This document shows positions 42,534 to 49,934 of a DNA stretch of 52,220 bases, piece by piece (the first letter of the stretch is position 1; the number at the start of each line of letters is the position of its first letter). Both the position numbers and the translations under genes were made by a program. Under the pieces are notes generated by a model. That model searched no databases. It was not told the DNA's origin and saw only the letters and a list, made by a program, of their open reading frames with translations. Origin of the DNA: SM1-50 sp964467345 (lineage in GTDB: Archaea; Thermoplasmatota; E2; DHVEG-1); assembly GCA_964467345.1 (NCBI GenBank), contig CAYXPY010000013.1, positions 1-52,220 of the forward strand. Direction: 5' to 3'.

Positions 42534-42953
42534 TTAGAGTTTCAGGAGGTTTAACCCGACTTCAGGGTTGTGTTCTCTGTTGACCTGTCCGTCAATGATG
42601 TCGATGATTCCTTCGAAGGTCGCGCTGATTATTGCTTGGCTCAGATGACCCCCTAGTGCCTTGTGTTCGACATTGCAGATGATGACATGGAGATGGAGGT
42701 ACACCTCGCCATTCATCCGGGTGATGTTTCCAATTAAAGGAGCGATCTCGTGGTCTCCGGTGAACTCCTTTGACTGGTATTTTTGTGTCTTGGTGTTCAT
42801 GAGACCGATGGTGACTTTGTCTGTGGCACCAATCCCCTGAATTGAGGCAAGTTTGATATCTAGTGTTTTGCAGAGGGTTTTGAGGGATTCGACGAGTTCT
42901 TCGCCTTTATCGATACGGACTATGACTTTGTTGTTGAATTGTTTGTATTGCAT
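42534..42953 (-). CDS. PPC (DUF296) domain DNA-binding-like protein
   Basis: This 139-residue protein is a PPC/DUF296 domain, found in plant AT-hook proteins and in stand-alone prokaryotic proteins that form trimers. Hallmarks are LASIQGIGATDKVTIGL near residue 38, and YLHLHVIICN followed by GGHL near 85-105, whose His residues often bind metal. No AT-hook is present, so DNA binding is not shown. I use the ATG at 42953, with GAGG seven bases upstream; an in-frame TTG at 42974 lies before it. A TATA-like TTTAAATATG lies a little upstream. Confidence 0.82.
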   Translation of the reverse strand: MQYKQFNNKVIVRIDKGEELVESLKTLCKTLDIKLASIQGIGATDKVTIGLMNTKTQKYQSKEFTGDHEIAPLIGNITRMNGEVYLHLHVIICNVEHKALGGHLSQAIISATFEGIIDIIDGQVNREHNPEVGLNLLKL

Positions 42954-43047
42954 ATGCGTTGCCTCATGTTTCAATCATATTTAAAGATTTATTTCTTTGG
43001 TGTCACACATCTTTTCCTATGCTGTGGTCTTTTCAGAATAAAGAGTG

Positions 43048-44175
43048 TTATTGAGAAGATGGTGGTATGTTTTTTTCTACTGTTTCAGAGGGAGTCGTCG
43101 TGTTTTTGTTGTGTGTCTGTTCTTTTGGGAGAAGGATGTATTCGTACATGGTTGTCTGGTCTAGGATGTAGAATCGGTGATTAGAGGCGTCTGCTGCTGC
43201 GTATAAGAGGATTGGTTTTCCAAGTTCCTCACTGACCTTTGAGAGGTCCTCAAGGCTTGGTATCATGATTTTTTTGTAAAGGATGTTCTCTGGATAGGTG
43301 CTGGTCTCAACGATCCATTCTCCATATTTTTTCTTTATTTTCCGTAGTTCTTTGTCATGGTTGTTTATCGGCGGGGTGCTGCGGAGAAACAGGAACCCGA
43401 CGATCCCTATTCCGACTAGTGATACGAGCGAGAGAACGGTCCACAGCAAGCGTTGGGTGGAAAGGTCAGGCTCTCGGATCGTTAAGGTTTTTGTCAGTGA
43501 CCCTGGTTGGTTTATGGAGAGGTCTTCGGAGATCTCCAGGGTTTTCTGGTTGAGGGTTGCGTTGATGCTTGGGGAAAAATAGCTTGAGACAGTACCGTTT
43601 GCTGTGGTGGCCAAAATTGAGACAGAGCTGCGTATCAGCAGCAGCGGGTTTTGGGCTAGGACCCCGGTTTCGTCGTTTATTTTTGTAAGAATGGAATCAT
43701 AGAAGGCGTATTCGAGGGGAAAAGAGACGGTGACATAGGCGTTTTTCCCGTGGTCTTGGAAGGAGCTACGGGGGATGAGCGGGTAGGTTTTCGACCAGAG
43801 GTTGGTTTGTATCACCGCATCGACTGAGTAGTTGCCTGCGATGGAGGCGTCTGTATCGATTTGGAAGGTGTAGGAGAAGGAGGCAGTGATGTTTTTGATG
43901 AGCTGTTTGAAGAACACTCCTTCACCGGGACGCAGGGTCGTCTTATTGTCGTAGACAGTGTTGTTTTTGAGTGCAGCGACGTAGTCGAATCTGCCCAGGT
44001 GTTGGTAACGTAGGACTGTGGTGGTGATTTTTTGTGTGTCCGGGGTTTGATAGGCTCCGTATGCACTCATGGCGAAGTAGAAAAAGAAGATCAGGAAGAC
44101 ACCGAGGAATATGAGAGACATGTATCGTACATTTTTGCTTGTTTTTCGTGTGGTGTTGGTGATTGTTTTTTTCAT
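43048..44175 (-). CDS. DUF5305-like membrane protein
   Basis: The 375-residue protein has an N-terminal membrane helix (MSLIFLGVFLIFFFYFAMSAY, about 20-40). An extracellular beta-rich region follows, with several N-x-S/T sequons and YVTVSFPLEYAFYDSIL (about 45-250). A second helix (about 260-280) leads to a cytoplasmic tail with KKKYGEWIVETS and the PSLEDLSKVSEELGKPILLY segment, then low complexity. This two-helix layout matches the DUF5305 family found beside archaeal signal peptidase I genes. I use the ATG at 44175, with AAGAAGGG upstream. It follows the signal peptidase gene by 14 bases, so the two are co-transcribed. Confidence 0.75.
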   Translation of the reverse strand: MKKTITNTTRKTSKNVRYMSLIFLGVFLIFFFYFAMSAYGAYQTPDTQKITTTVLRYQHLGRFDYVAALKNNTVYDNKTTLRPGEGVFFKQLIKNITASFSYTFQIDTDASIAGNYSVDAVIQTNLWSKTYPLIPRSSFQDHGKNAYVTVSFPLEYAFYDSILTKINDETGVLAQNPLLLIRSSVSILATTANGTVSSYFSPSINATLNQKTLEISEDLSINQPGSLTKTLTIREPDLSTQRLLWTVLSLVSLVGIGIVGFLFLRSTPPINNHDKELRKIKKKYGEWIVETSTYPENILYKKIMIPSLEDLSKVSEELGKPILLYAAADASNHRFYILDQTTMYEYILLPKEQTHNKNTTTPSETVEKNIPPSSQ

Positions 44176-44189
44176 GGTTTTTTCCCTTC

Positions 44190-45371
44190 TTACATTTGGA
44201 GTCCTATTTTGTTGATAATGCTTTTTATAAAGATTTGAATCCATCCGAGTTTAGGGATGGTGAAGACGGATTTGCCTAAGACGTAATTCAGGGGGACTGG
44301 TTTGAAATCAGAATCTTCGTTGGCGTCTCCTTTGGTGATGAGTTGTTTCTGGCCGTCTGCTTCTGTGATACGGACGACTCGGTGGATCACGGTGACGTTA
44401 TCTTGGTAGAATTGGATGATGTCGTCTGGTTGAATGCTGGTTGTCTCTACTTTTTGTATTAGGACGATGTCGCCTACCTCGACGGTTGGGTTCATGCTGC
44501 CGCTGTAGATCACAGTTGGTTTGACGCCAAGGTATCCGAAGGAGAAGAACACCATGATGACGCTGAAGATGGCAACAGCGGTCCAGCCTTGTTCGCTTCC
44601 CTTTGTCTTATGGCGTTTTTTCTTGGGTTGTCCTGGTTCGTGTATGGAGCTTTGGATGATGGTAAATCCGATGGCGGGGGCGATGGTGCCGACGAGGGCA
44701 AGGATCGTCCAGTGGGGATTGGGGAGGATCGGTGAGAACCATTCGAAGGCAAGGAGGGCACCGACATAGGCCATGGAGGCGGTCGCTCCACCCATGTAGG
44801 AGAGATACGTGGCGAGGAGGTTCATGGCGATGCTGGTGATGAGCACCTTTCCGATGAATTCAAGCAGAAAGGTGGCTTCTGCGGTTTGGAGTTGGGTGAG
44901 CTGGTTTGGCGTCAGCTGCAACAGCACATATAACAGGGTGGTGAGACCGATGATGAGGGTCGTGTATCGTTTTGTTTGTGCACCTTGTTTGATGAGGTAG
45001 GCTCTGCTGATCTCGGTTCCTAGGAGAAATGCGCTGACGTAGAACAGGTTGGTAAGAATGGAAAAGGGGGCAAAGGAATACGGGCTTGTGCCAAAACCGC
45101 CGAACAATCCGACGATGATGAGGAGTGCTACCTGGAAGCCTCCGATGAGCAGTCCTGCTTGGAGCGGGGAGTTTCCGAGGTACCATCGTCGTACTCGGGA
45201 GAACCGCAGGATGGAGAGGCCGTCTTTGGAGGCGAGAAGGATCGTTACGATGGCGAGGAGAATCCAGAGGAGCGGGTTGAGTAGGTAGGTTCCGATGATG
45301 CCCTGATGTGGAATAATGGTGTTTACGAGTAGATAGATAAATGCGAGTACTCCAAGGATGATATACCACAT
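44190..45371 (-). CDS. Signal peptidase I (S26B) with large N-terminal membrane domain
   Basis: This protein has 393 residues. The C-terminal 120 residues are an archaeal signal peptidase I: nucleophile Ser in VIYSGSMNPTVEVGD (about residue 293), His in VIHRVVRI (about 328) and Asp in TKGDANEDSD. Archaeal enzymes use His where bacteria use Lys. Unusually, the first 250 residues form an extra membrane domain of about seven helices, which ordinary archaeal signal peptidases (about 150-200 residues) lack. It cleaves signal peptides of exported proteins, perhaps a subset. The start is the ATG at 45371 with GGAG upstream; a TTG 15 bases earlier is rejected. It heads an operon with the DUF5305-like gene. 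Confidence 0.86.
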   Translation of the reverse strand: MWYIILGVLAFIYLLVNTIIPHQGIIGTYLLNPLLWILLAIVTILLASKDGLSILRFSRVRRWYLGNSPLQAGLLIGGFQVALLIIVGLFGGFGTSPYSFAPFSILTNLFYVSAFLLGTEISRAYLIKQGAQTKRYTTLIIGLTTLLYVLLQLTPNQLTQLQTAEATFLLEFIGKVLITSIAMNLLATYLSYMGGATASMAYVGALLAFEWFSPILPNPHWTILALVGTIAPAIGFTIIQSSIHEPGQPKKKRHKTKGSEQGWTAVAIFSVIMVFFSFGYLGVKPTVIYSGSMNPTVEVGDIVLIQKVETTSIQPDDIIQFYQDNVTVIHRVVRITEADGQKQLITKGDANEDSDFKPVPLNYVLGKSVFTIPKLGWIQIFIKSIINKIGLQM

Positions 45372-45529
45372 AGGTTCTCCATTCAACCGATTCTCAAGTA
45401 ATTGGTTAATTTTTTTCCCTGTAAATAGATTTTTTTTCCTCCATCGATATTTATATATTAAAAAAAAGATAGAACACGTGCTTTTTATATTTTTCTTTGT
45501 TTTTTATTGTTTTTCAGGGTAAAAACGCC

Positions 45530-48500
45530 TTACCAGGAGGTTCCGTACTGATTGGAGAGGAGGACTAAATCAAAAACCTCGATGGCGCCATTGTTGTCGA
45601 TATCCTCTCGGATCCATCCTGGAGGACCACTCTGTCCGAATGTATTTGAGACAATGACGAGGTCCATGAGGGAGCAGTTTCCATCATTATTGATATCCCA
45701 GTTCGGGGCGAGTGTGAAGTTTGATGTATTAGTCGTCATGTGATTGTTGTTGGTGTCATTTGCCCAGAGATGATAAGTGTAGGTCCCATAGTGGGTCAAT
45801 GTGGTGTTGTAATAGTAGATGGTTGAGCTGGCGACCTGCTGCAGTATGATGCTTGTTGTTGTGCTATTTGGATGGGTGATATTCAAAAGAACGGTGTCGA
45901 CTGAGAAATCATCGGTGACGATGCAGGTGATGTTCTCCCAGCCAAACCCGGGTTGGATGTCACGTGGGTCTGATGTTTTCATGGTGATGTTGGTTATCTG
46001 TGGGGGTGTGGAGTCGGTGTGTTCTGTGGTGAACTGGTAGGATGTGTTCGTCCAGTGTTGTCCGTCTGTGACGGTGACAAACCAAGTGTAGGTGGTTGCA
46101 GAAACAAGCCCGGTGATGGGGCAGTGCTTCGTCCCGTTTGTCGCATTGGTTTCTTGATTGGTGCCGATATCTGGGCTGGTGGTGATCATCCAGGTGAATG
46201 GGTCTGATTCCGGGTCTTCCAGGTGAATGGAGAGAACCGTGGTGTTCAGAGGGATTTCTATGGTATTGTTTCCGGGGAGTGGGTTTGTGATGAGAGGTGG
46301 GTTGTTTATGGGTGCGTCTTCTGTGGTGAACTGGTAGGTTTTGTTGTTCCAGCTGGTTCCATCGGTGACGTTCACAAACCACTGGTAGGTCGTCTCGTAG
46401 ACGAGCCCTGAGATGGTGCAGGTTTTTGTGCCATTCAGGACATTTTGGCCTACGCTGGTTCCTATGGAGGGAACCGTCGTGATCGTGTAATTAAAGACAT
46501 GACCCTGGGACTGCTGGATCGTCACGCTCAGAGCAGGTGTGTTGATCGGCACATCGGTTGCTGTATTGGACGGATTTTCATTTGAGATGGAGGGTTCCTC
46601 TTCGTCTGCATCCTGGATGCGTAGGAGTTGTGCGGGATCGCCGAAGAAATGGGCGCTGTACCAGGCGTAGCTCCAGGCATGGCTGGAGATGTCGATTCGT
46701 GCGCTCATCTTCTGGTTGGCATAGGCAAATGCCTTCCCCAGCTGCCAGTTGTTCTGATTGTTGGACTGGTTGTTGAAGAAGTAATCGTAGAAATAACACT
46801 GGATGTATTGGCTTGGCCCGTTGGTCGAACCAGAGCTTCCATACCCATATCCTGTGTTTAACACCAGGGCAAAGGCATGGCGGTCCGGGTGGCGGCACAT
46901 GAGTTGTTCGGACCCTGCGTATCCTGCATGGAAACGACCAGCAAGACATCCCTGGGTATATCCAAAGAAGGGTTTGGTGTTGTACCGGTATAACCAGTTG
47001 GTCAGCCCAAACGGGGAGTTATAATCACTATGATCAAGGTGGTTGACGATGGAGGCGTTATCGTTTGAGATGGAGTTGGAGAAATACGTCTTATACGTGC
47101 TTCCGACATCCGCATGGTAGAGCCGCTCAGTCGTGTCAAGAAGCTCATCAGGGTGTGCGTTGTTCCATTCTTCAAACCCGGTGAAGGACCGATACGTGTC
47201 ACTGCCTAGTCTGAGTTCTTCCATGTATTGTTTTGCGGTCACGCTCCAGCCAAGGTTTCCACCAAGAAATGAGACCTGTGAGAGCCATGCTCCGGATGCG
47301 ACCAGGTCATACCAGATGATTTTCTGCACTGCGTTGGAGACCATCGAAGCGTTATAGGCCGCGATTCTGCCGACATACAGCTCAGCGTAATAGTCGTTGA
47401 CACCGCTGGACCGTCCGCCGCCCCAGATGCTTTGTGGGCTGTAATACCAGGTTCCATCCAGGTGGCTGTAGTATTTGTCGCAGGCCATGGTGTTGTATGT
47501 CTCTGTTTCTTCCCGGTCGGTGAACAATCGGTAGGGGACGATCTGATGGCTTGCGGTACTGTCCCAGTCCCCACCAAGGATGACGTAGTCTGTCCCCCAG
47601 TCAAGATAAGCGTCTTTGCAGAACTCTCTGATGCGTGCTTGGCTGTCGTTGAACGTCGGGGTGCTGTTCCAGTAGTCATGGCATGCTTCTATTTCTTGGA
47701 CAGTGACGATGATGCCGTCGAGATCATTATAGGTTTTCCGATGGGTAAGAAGGGATGACCAATTGTAGGGATAACCGGTCGTCTGTTTCAGGCTGTCGCT
47801 GGTGATGATCACATACTCGTAGTGTTCTAGCGGGCTGCAGAGACCCCCTGGGTAGTCTCCCTCCAGTCTTCCTTCATCATCTGAGGGATTTGATAGAGAC
47901 GTGTCTTGGTCTCTATCACTTGTTTCATCATCAGGGTTGTCTTCTGGGGAGTCGTAGGTGGAAAGGATGGTCGGGTTGGCAACCATCTCTCTGATGAGGG
48001 TTTCGTCTGTCTCACTGGAACGGTAGAACGCAGGGTTCCTTTCTGTTCGCTGTTCAAGGGATTCCTGCAGAATAACGGTGACAGAGATCTCTGGGGAATA
48101 GGTCACCACTCCGGTAGCTGGTACGTATTGGACTGGATACAGATACAGGGTGAGAAGTGCATAGCCACGGCAGTATCCGATGCCGCCATCCTCGTAGGCA
48201 TCTTGAAAAATCGGGCGGGATTGGGAATACAGGGTCTCATTCATGACGAATTCTGGGTGTTGCTGTATGCCGATTCTGATGAACTCTTGCTCCGGGAGAA
48301 TTGGGTTGTGTCGTGCATCCACGGGAAGGGTTTGGCGGTGTTGAGCGGTCACTTGGATCTGTTCAATGACGCGGTCCTTTGGGAGGAGCAGTAAGGTGCG
48401 ATAGACAGGTAAGACTGGTTCACCAGGGGTTGCAGTGGAGAAACAATCAGTCATTTCTAGTTTTGTGAACGTCTGATTGTTGCAGACGACCTCCGTTATC

Positions 48501-48685
48501 TGGGGTTCGTCGAAAAAGAAGCTGTATTGCAGGATATCCTCAGAAACCTCAATTATGACTGGTCGTTGTGCTGAGATGATCAGGTTGTTCCCAAGCAAGA
48601 GACTGCCTGTTAAGAGAAGAACAAGGAACAAAGAGGGTTTTTTCTTTTGTAACTGTTGTATACTCCTCGAAGTGTTTCCTACCAT
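45530..48685 (-). CDS. Secreted C25 peptidase with Fn3-like domains and C-terminal dockerin
   Basis: The 1051-residue protein has a signal peptide, a C25 propeptide-like region (about 45-210) and an acidic linker. The gingipain-type catalytic domain starts at YEYVIIT, with probable His in NHLDHSD (about 551) and Cys in TQGCLAG (about 579). Two Fn3-like domains of about 95 residues follow (each with YQWFVNVTDG or YTWFVTVTDG), then an Ig-like domain. A type I dockerin closes the protein, with two calcium loops (DINNDGNCSLMDLV and DIDNNGAIEVFDLV, about 992-1051). Dockerins bind cohesins; none is visible in the window. It should cleave external protein. Spacing and a clear signal peptide support the ATG at 48685. 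Confidence 0.87.
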   Translation of the reverse strand: MVGNTSRSIQQLQKKKPSLFLVLLLTGSLLLGNNLIISAQRPVIIEVSEDILQYSFFFDEPQITEVVCNNQTFTKLEMTDCFSTATPGEPVLPVYRTLLLLPKDRVIEQIQVTAQHRQTLPVDARHNPILPEQEFIRIGIQQHPEFVMNETLYSQSRPIFQDAYEDGGIGYCRGYALLTLYLYPVQYVPATGVVTYSPEISVTVILQESLEQRTERNPAFYRSSETDETLIREMVANPTILSTYDSPEDNPDDETSDRDQDTSLSNPSDDEGRLEGDYPGGLCSPLEHYEYVIITSDSLKQTTGYPYNWSSLLTHRKTYNDLDGIIVTVQEIEACHDYWNSTPTFNDSQARIREFCKDAYLDWGTDYVILGGDWDSTASHQIVPYRLFTDREETETYNTMACDKYYSHLDGTWYYSPQSIWGGGRSSGVNDYYAELYVGRIAAYNASMVSNAVQKIIWYDLVASGAWLSQVSFLGGNLGWSVTAKQYMEELRLGSDTYRSFTGFEEWNNAHPDELLDTTERLYHADVGSTYKTYFSNSISNDNASIVNHLDHSDYNSPFGLTNWLYRYNTKPFFGYTQGCLAGRFHAGYAGSEQLMCRHPDRHAFALVLNTGYGYGSSGSTNGPSQYIQCYFYDYFFNNQSNNQNNWQLGKAFAYANQKMSARIDISSHAWSYAWYSAHFFGDPAQLLRIQDADEEEPSISNENPSNTATDVPINTPALSVTIQQSQGHVFNYTITTVPSIGTSVGQNVLNGTKTCTISGLVYETTYQWFVNVTDGTSWNNKTYQFTTEDAPINNPPLITNPLPGNNTIEIPLNTTVLSIHLEDPESDPFTWMITTSPDIGTNQETNATNGTKHCPITGLVSATTYTWFVTVTDGQHWTNTSYQFTTEHTDSTPPQITNITMKTSDPRDIQPGFGWENITCIVTDDFSVDTVLLNITHPNSTTTSIILQQVASSTIYYYNTTLTHYGTYTYHLWANDTNNNHMTTNTSNFTLAPNWDINNDGNCSLMDLVIVSNTFGQSGPPGWIREDIDNNGAIEVFDLVLLSNQYGTSW

Positions 48686-48789
48686 TTTCTCTTCCTACTC
48701 TCCTTCTCTGTGATATAGTCTTTGCAGGATATCTCTTATTAATCTTAGGAGTGAAACTTTCGTTTTGATAAAATACCGTTCTCAAGAAG

Positions 48790-48877
48790 CATGAGACGAT
48801 TCTCTCATGAAACCTGAACAATGAAGAAAAAACAATCATAAATGCCTAATGATTCTCTCAAGTTGGTTCTTTGAGAG
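48790..48877. repeat. Two hairpins sharing a GATTCTCTCA repeat
   Basis: GATTCTCTCA occurs at 48798-48807 and 48851-48860. The first is in a hairpin CATGAGA/TCTCATG (48790-48796 with 48803-48809), the second in CTCTCAA/TTGAGAG (48855-48861 with 48871-48877). The pair lies between the divergent C25 gene and the small membrane protein and could be a regulatory site. Confidence 0.35.
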
Positions 48878-48962
48878 ATATGTTTTTAAACGAAGAGACG
48901 CTATCTGGTTTTATAGTGAGGAGAATGGGTCATGGGGAAAATAAATATCATGTATGAGTTAG

Positions 48963-49211
48963 ATGCAGAAGAGTATCTTGAAGAATGATGTAATCAAGAG
49001 GAAGGTCGGGGGTAACACAGGCTCTATGAAGAACTATATCATCATCAACGGGGTCGTCTTGTTGATCGGTCTTCTCATCATCATCCTTATGAGGGATGAT
49101 GTCTCGATCTTTGGCGGGTATCTCAAGTTGATTGGGTTTTCCTTAACATTGATCAGCGGGTTTTTGCTTATCTTGAGTTTCTTTGGTCTGAAGCTGAACC
49201 GGTTACCCTAA
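48963..49211 (+). CDS. Small two-helix membrane protein
   Basis: The 82-residue protein has two hydrophobic segments (IIINGVVLLIGLLIIILM and LKLIGFSLTLISGFLLIL) and no other recognisable feature. The start is uncertain: ATG at 48963 lacks a good ribosome-binding site, while an internal ATG at 49026 (61 residues) has GGGGGTAAC about 14 bases upstream. An 18-codon frame with a GAGGAG site (48934-48990) overlaps its beginning and could be a leader peptide or the true start before a frameshift. A TATA-like TTTTTAAAC lies near 48885. Confidence 0.5.
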   Translation: MQKSILKNDVIKRKVGGNTGSMKNYIIINGVVLLIGLLIIILMRDDVSIFGGYLKLIGFSLTLISGFLLILSFFGLKLNRLP

Positions 49212-49280
49212 GGCCCTGGATGCAGAGAAAAACATGGTCACTAGGGGAAAAATAGGGTTTTTCAGGTGTTTTTTGGGATA

Positions 49281-49290
49281 AGTTTTTATA
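49281..49290 (+). promoter_or_regulatory. TATA-like box before the candidate ncRNA
   Basis: AGTTTTTATA is centred about 26 bases before the first base of the hairpin at 49313, which is the spacing expected for an archaeal transcription start. Confidence 0.45.
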
Positions 49291-49312
49291 GCTCATGCTG
49301 TATTGTTTTTCT

Positions 49313-49385
49313 TGGGAGTCTGGCTATTTTTCGTAAAGAAGAGATTCTTTACCTCCCAGACTTAACCAGACTCCCACTTTTCCAA
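49313..49385 (+). ncRNA. Candidate small structured RNA
   Basis: TGGGAGTCTGG (49313-49323) pairs perfectly over 11 bp with CCAGACTCCCA (49366-49376). Inside, GTAAAGAA (49333-49340) and TTCTTTAC (49345-49352) form an 8-bp stem closed by a GAGA (GNRA) tetraloop. A second copy of the right arm word CCCAGAC (49355-49361) could pair instead with GTCTGG, so two folds compete. CTTTTCC follows. Together with the TATA-like box this looks like an independent RNA of about 65-75 bases. It lies between convergent genes, so a bidirectional terminator is the alternative. Confidence 0.5.
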
Positions 49386-49433
49386 AAAAACTCATGTCTT
49401 TGATATAGACGTTCTATGAAAAAAATTCTGCGA

Positions 49434-49646
49434 TCATGAGGATGGTTCGCTATGTGTTTTGAACCAGGGGCAGTTGACGCAGCTGCCGTTCATGACGCCA
49501 GGGTTGCCTGGTTTCATCCGGTTGGTGACCCAGCATTCGGTCTCAATGCCGAGTTTGTAGACCAGACAGTTGCTTTTTGTCTCGTTGAGACAGTCATGGA
49601 ACTCCCAGCAATGAGACGGGGGTGGTGTCCTTCTTTTTTCGTTCAT
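49434..49646 (-). CDS. Small Cys-rich (two-CW type) protein
   Basis: This 70-residue protein has seven Cys in the order CWEFHDC, SNC, ECW, SCVNCPWF. Short proteins with CW-type pairs of this spacing occur widely in anaerobes and are thought to bind metal or an iron-sulfur cluster. No membrane segment is present. No strong ribosome-binding site is evident, so the start (ATG at 49646) is tentative. Confidence 0.66.
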   Translation of the reverse strand: MNEKRRTPPPSHCWEFHDCLNETKSNCLVYKLGIETECWVTNRMKPGNPGVMNGSCVNCPWFKTHSEPSS

Positions 49647-49695
49647 CTGTCTATTGTTGCATGGGGTTTTTTCTTCTTATAGTTTTTGGAGATGA

Positions 49696-49851
49696 TTATT
49701 TTTTTTCTGAGAAAAACGCGAAAAACCCGAATAATCCGATTAAGCCTAATAATCCCATGTAGCCATCGTTGTCTGTGGCGACCCACAAGGGGATGGCAAA
49801 TAATCCGATGAACCCGATGTAGCCGATGAACCCAAGGTTTCTTTTATCCAT
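49696..49851 (-). CDS. Short Gly-rich two-helix membrane protein
   Basis: This 51-residue frame encodes a basic start (MDKRN), a first helix (LGFIGYIGFIGLFAIPLW), a short polar turn (VATDNDG), a second helix (YMGLLGLIGLFGFFAFF) and SEKK. The Gly-x-x-Gly spacing and length resemble the small DUF3796-like membrane proteins. The repeated LGxIG pattern in both helices argues that it is a real gene. No ribosome-binding sequence precedes the ATG and AT-rich sequence lies about 25 bases upstream, so it may be leaderless. Confidence 0.6.
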   Translation of the reverse strand: MDKRNLGFIGYIGFIGLFAIPLWVATDNDGYMGLLGLIGLFGFFAFFSEKK

Positions 49852-49934
49852 AAAAGATGATTTATTTTTTAGTTATTAAAACCTCTATCTGGTTTTTTGG
49901 ACGATTATAAGGAAAAAAAGGAAAAAAGAGGGGC

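Noticed and set aside
48934..48990. 18-codon frame with a GAGGAG site before the small membrane protein
   Set aside because: Too short to support as a gene; kept only as a possible leader peptide or sign of a frameshift.
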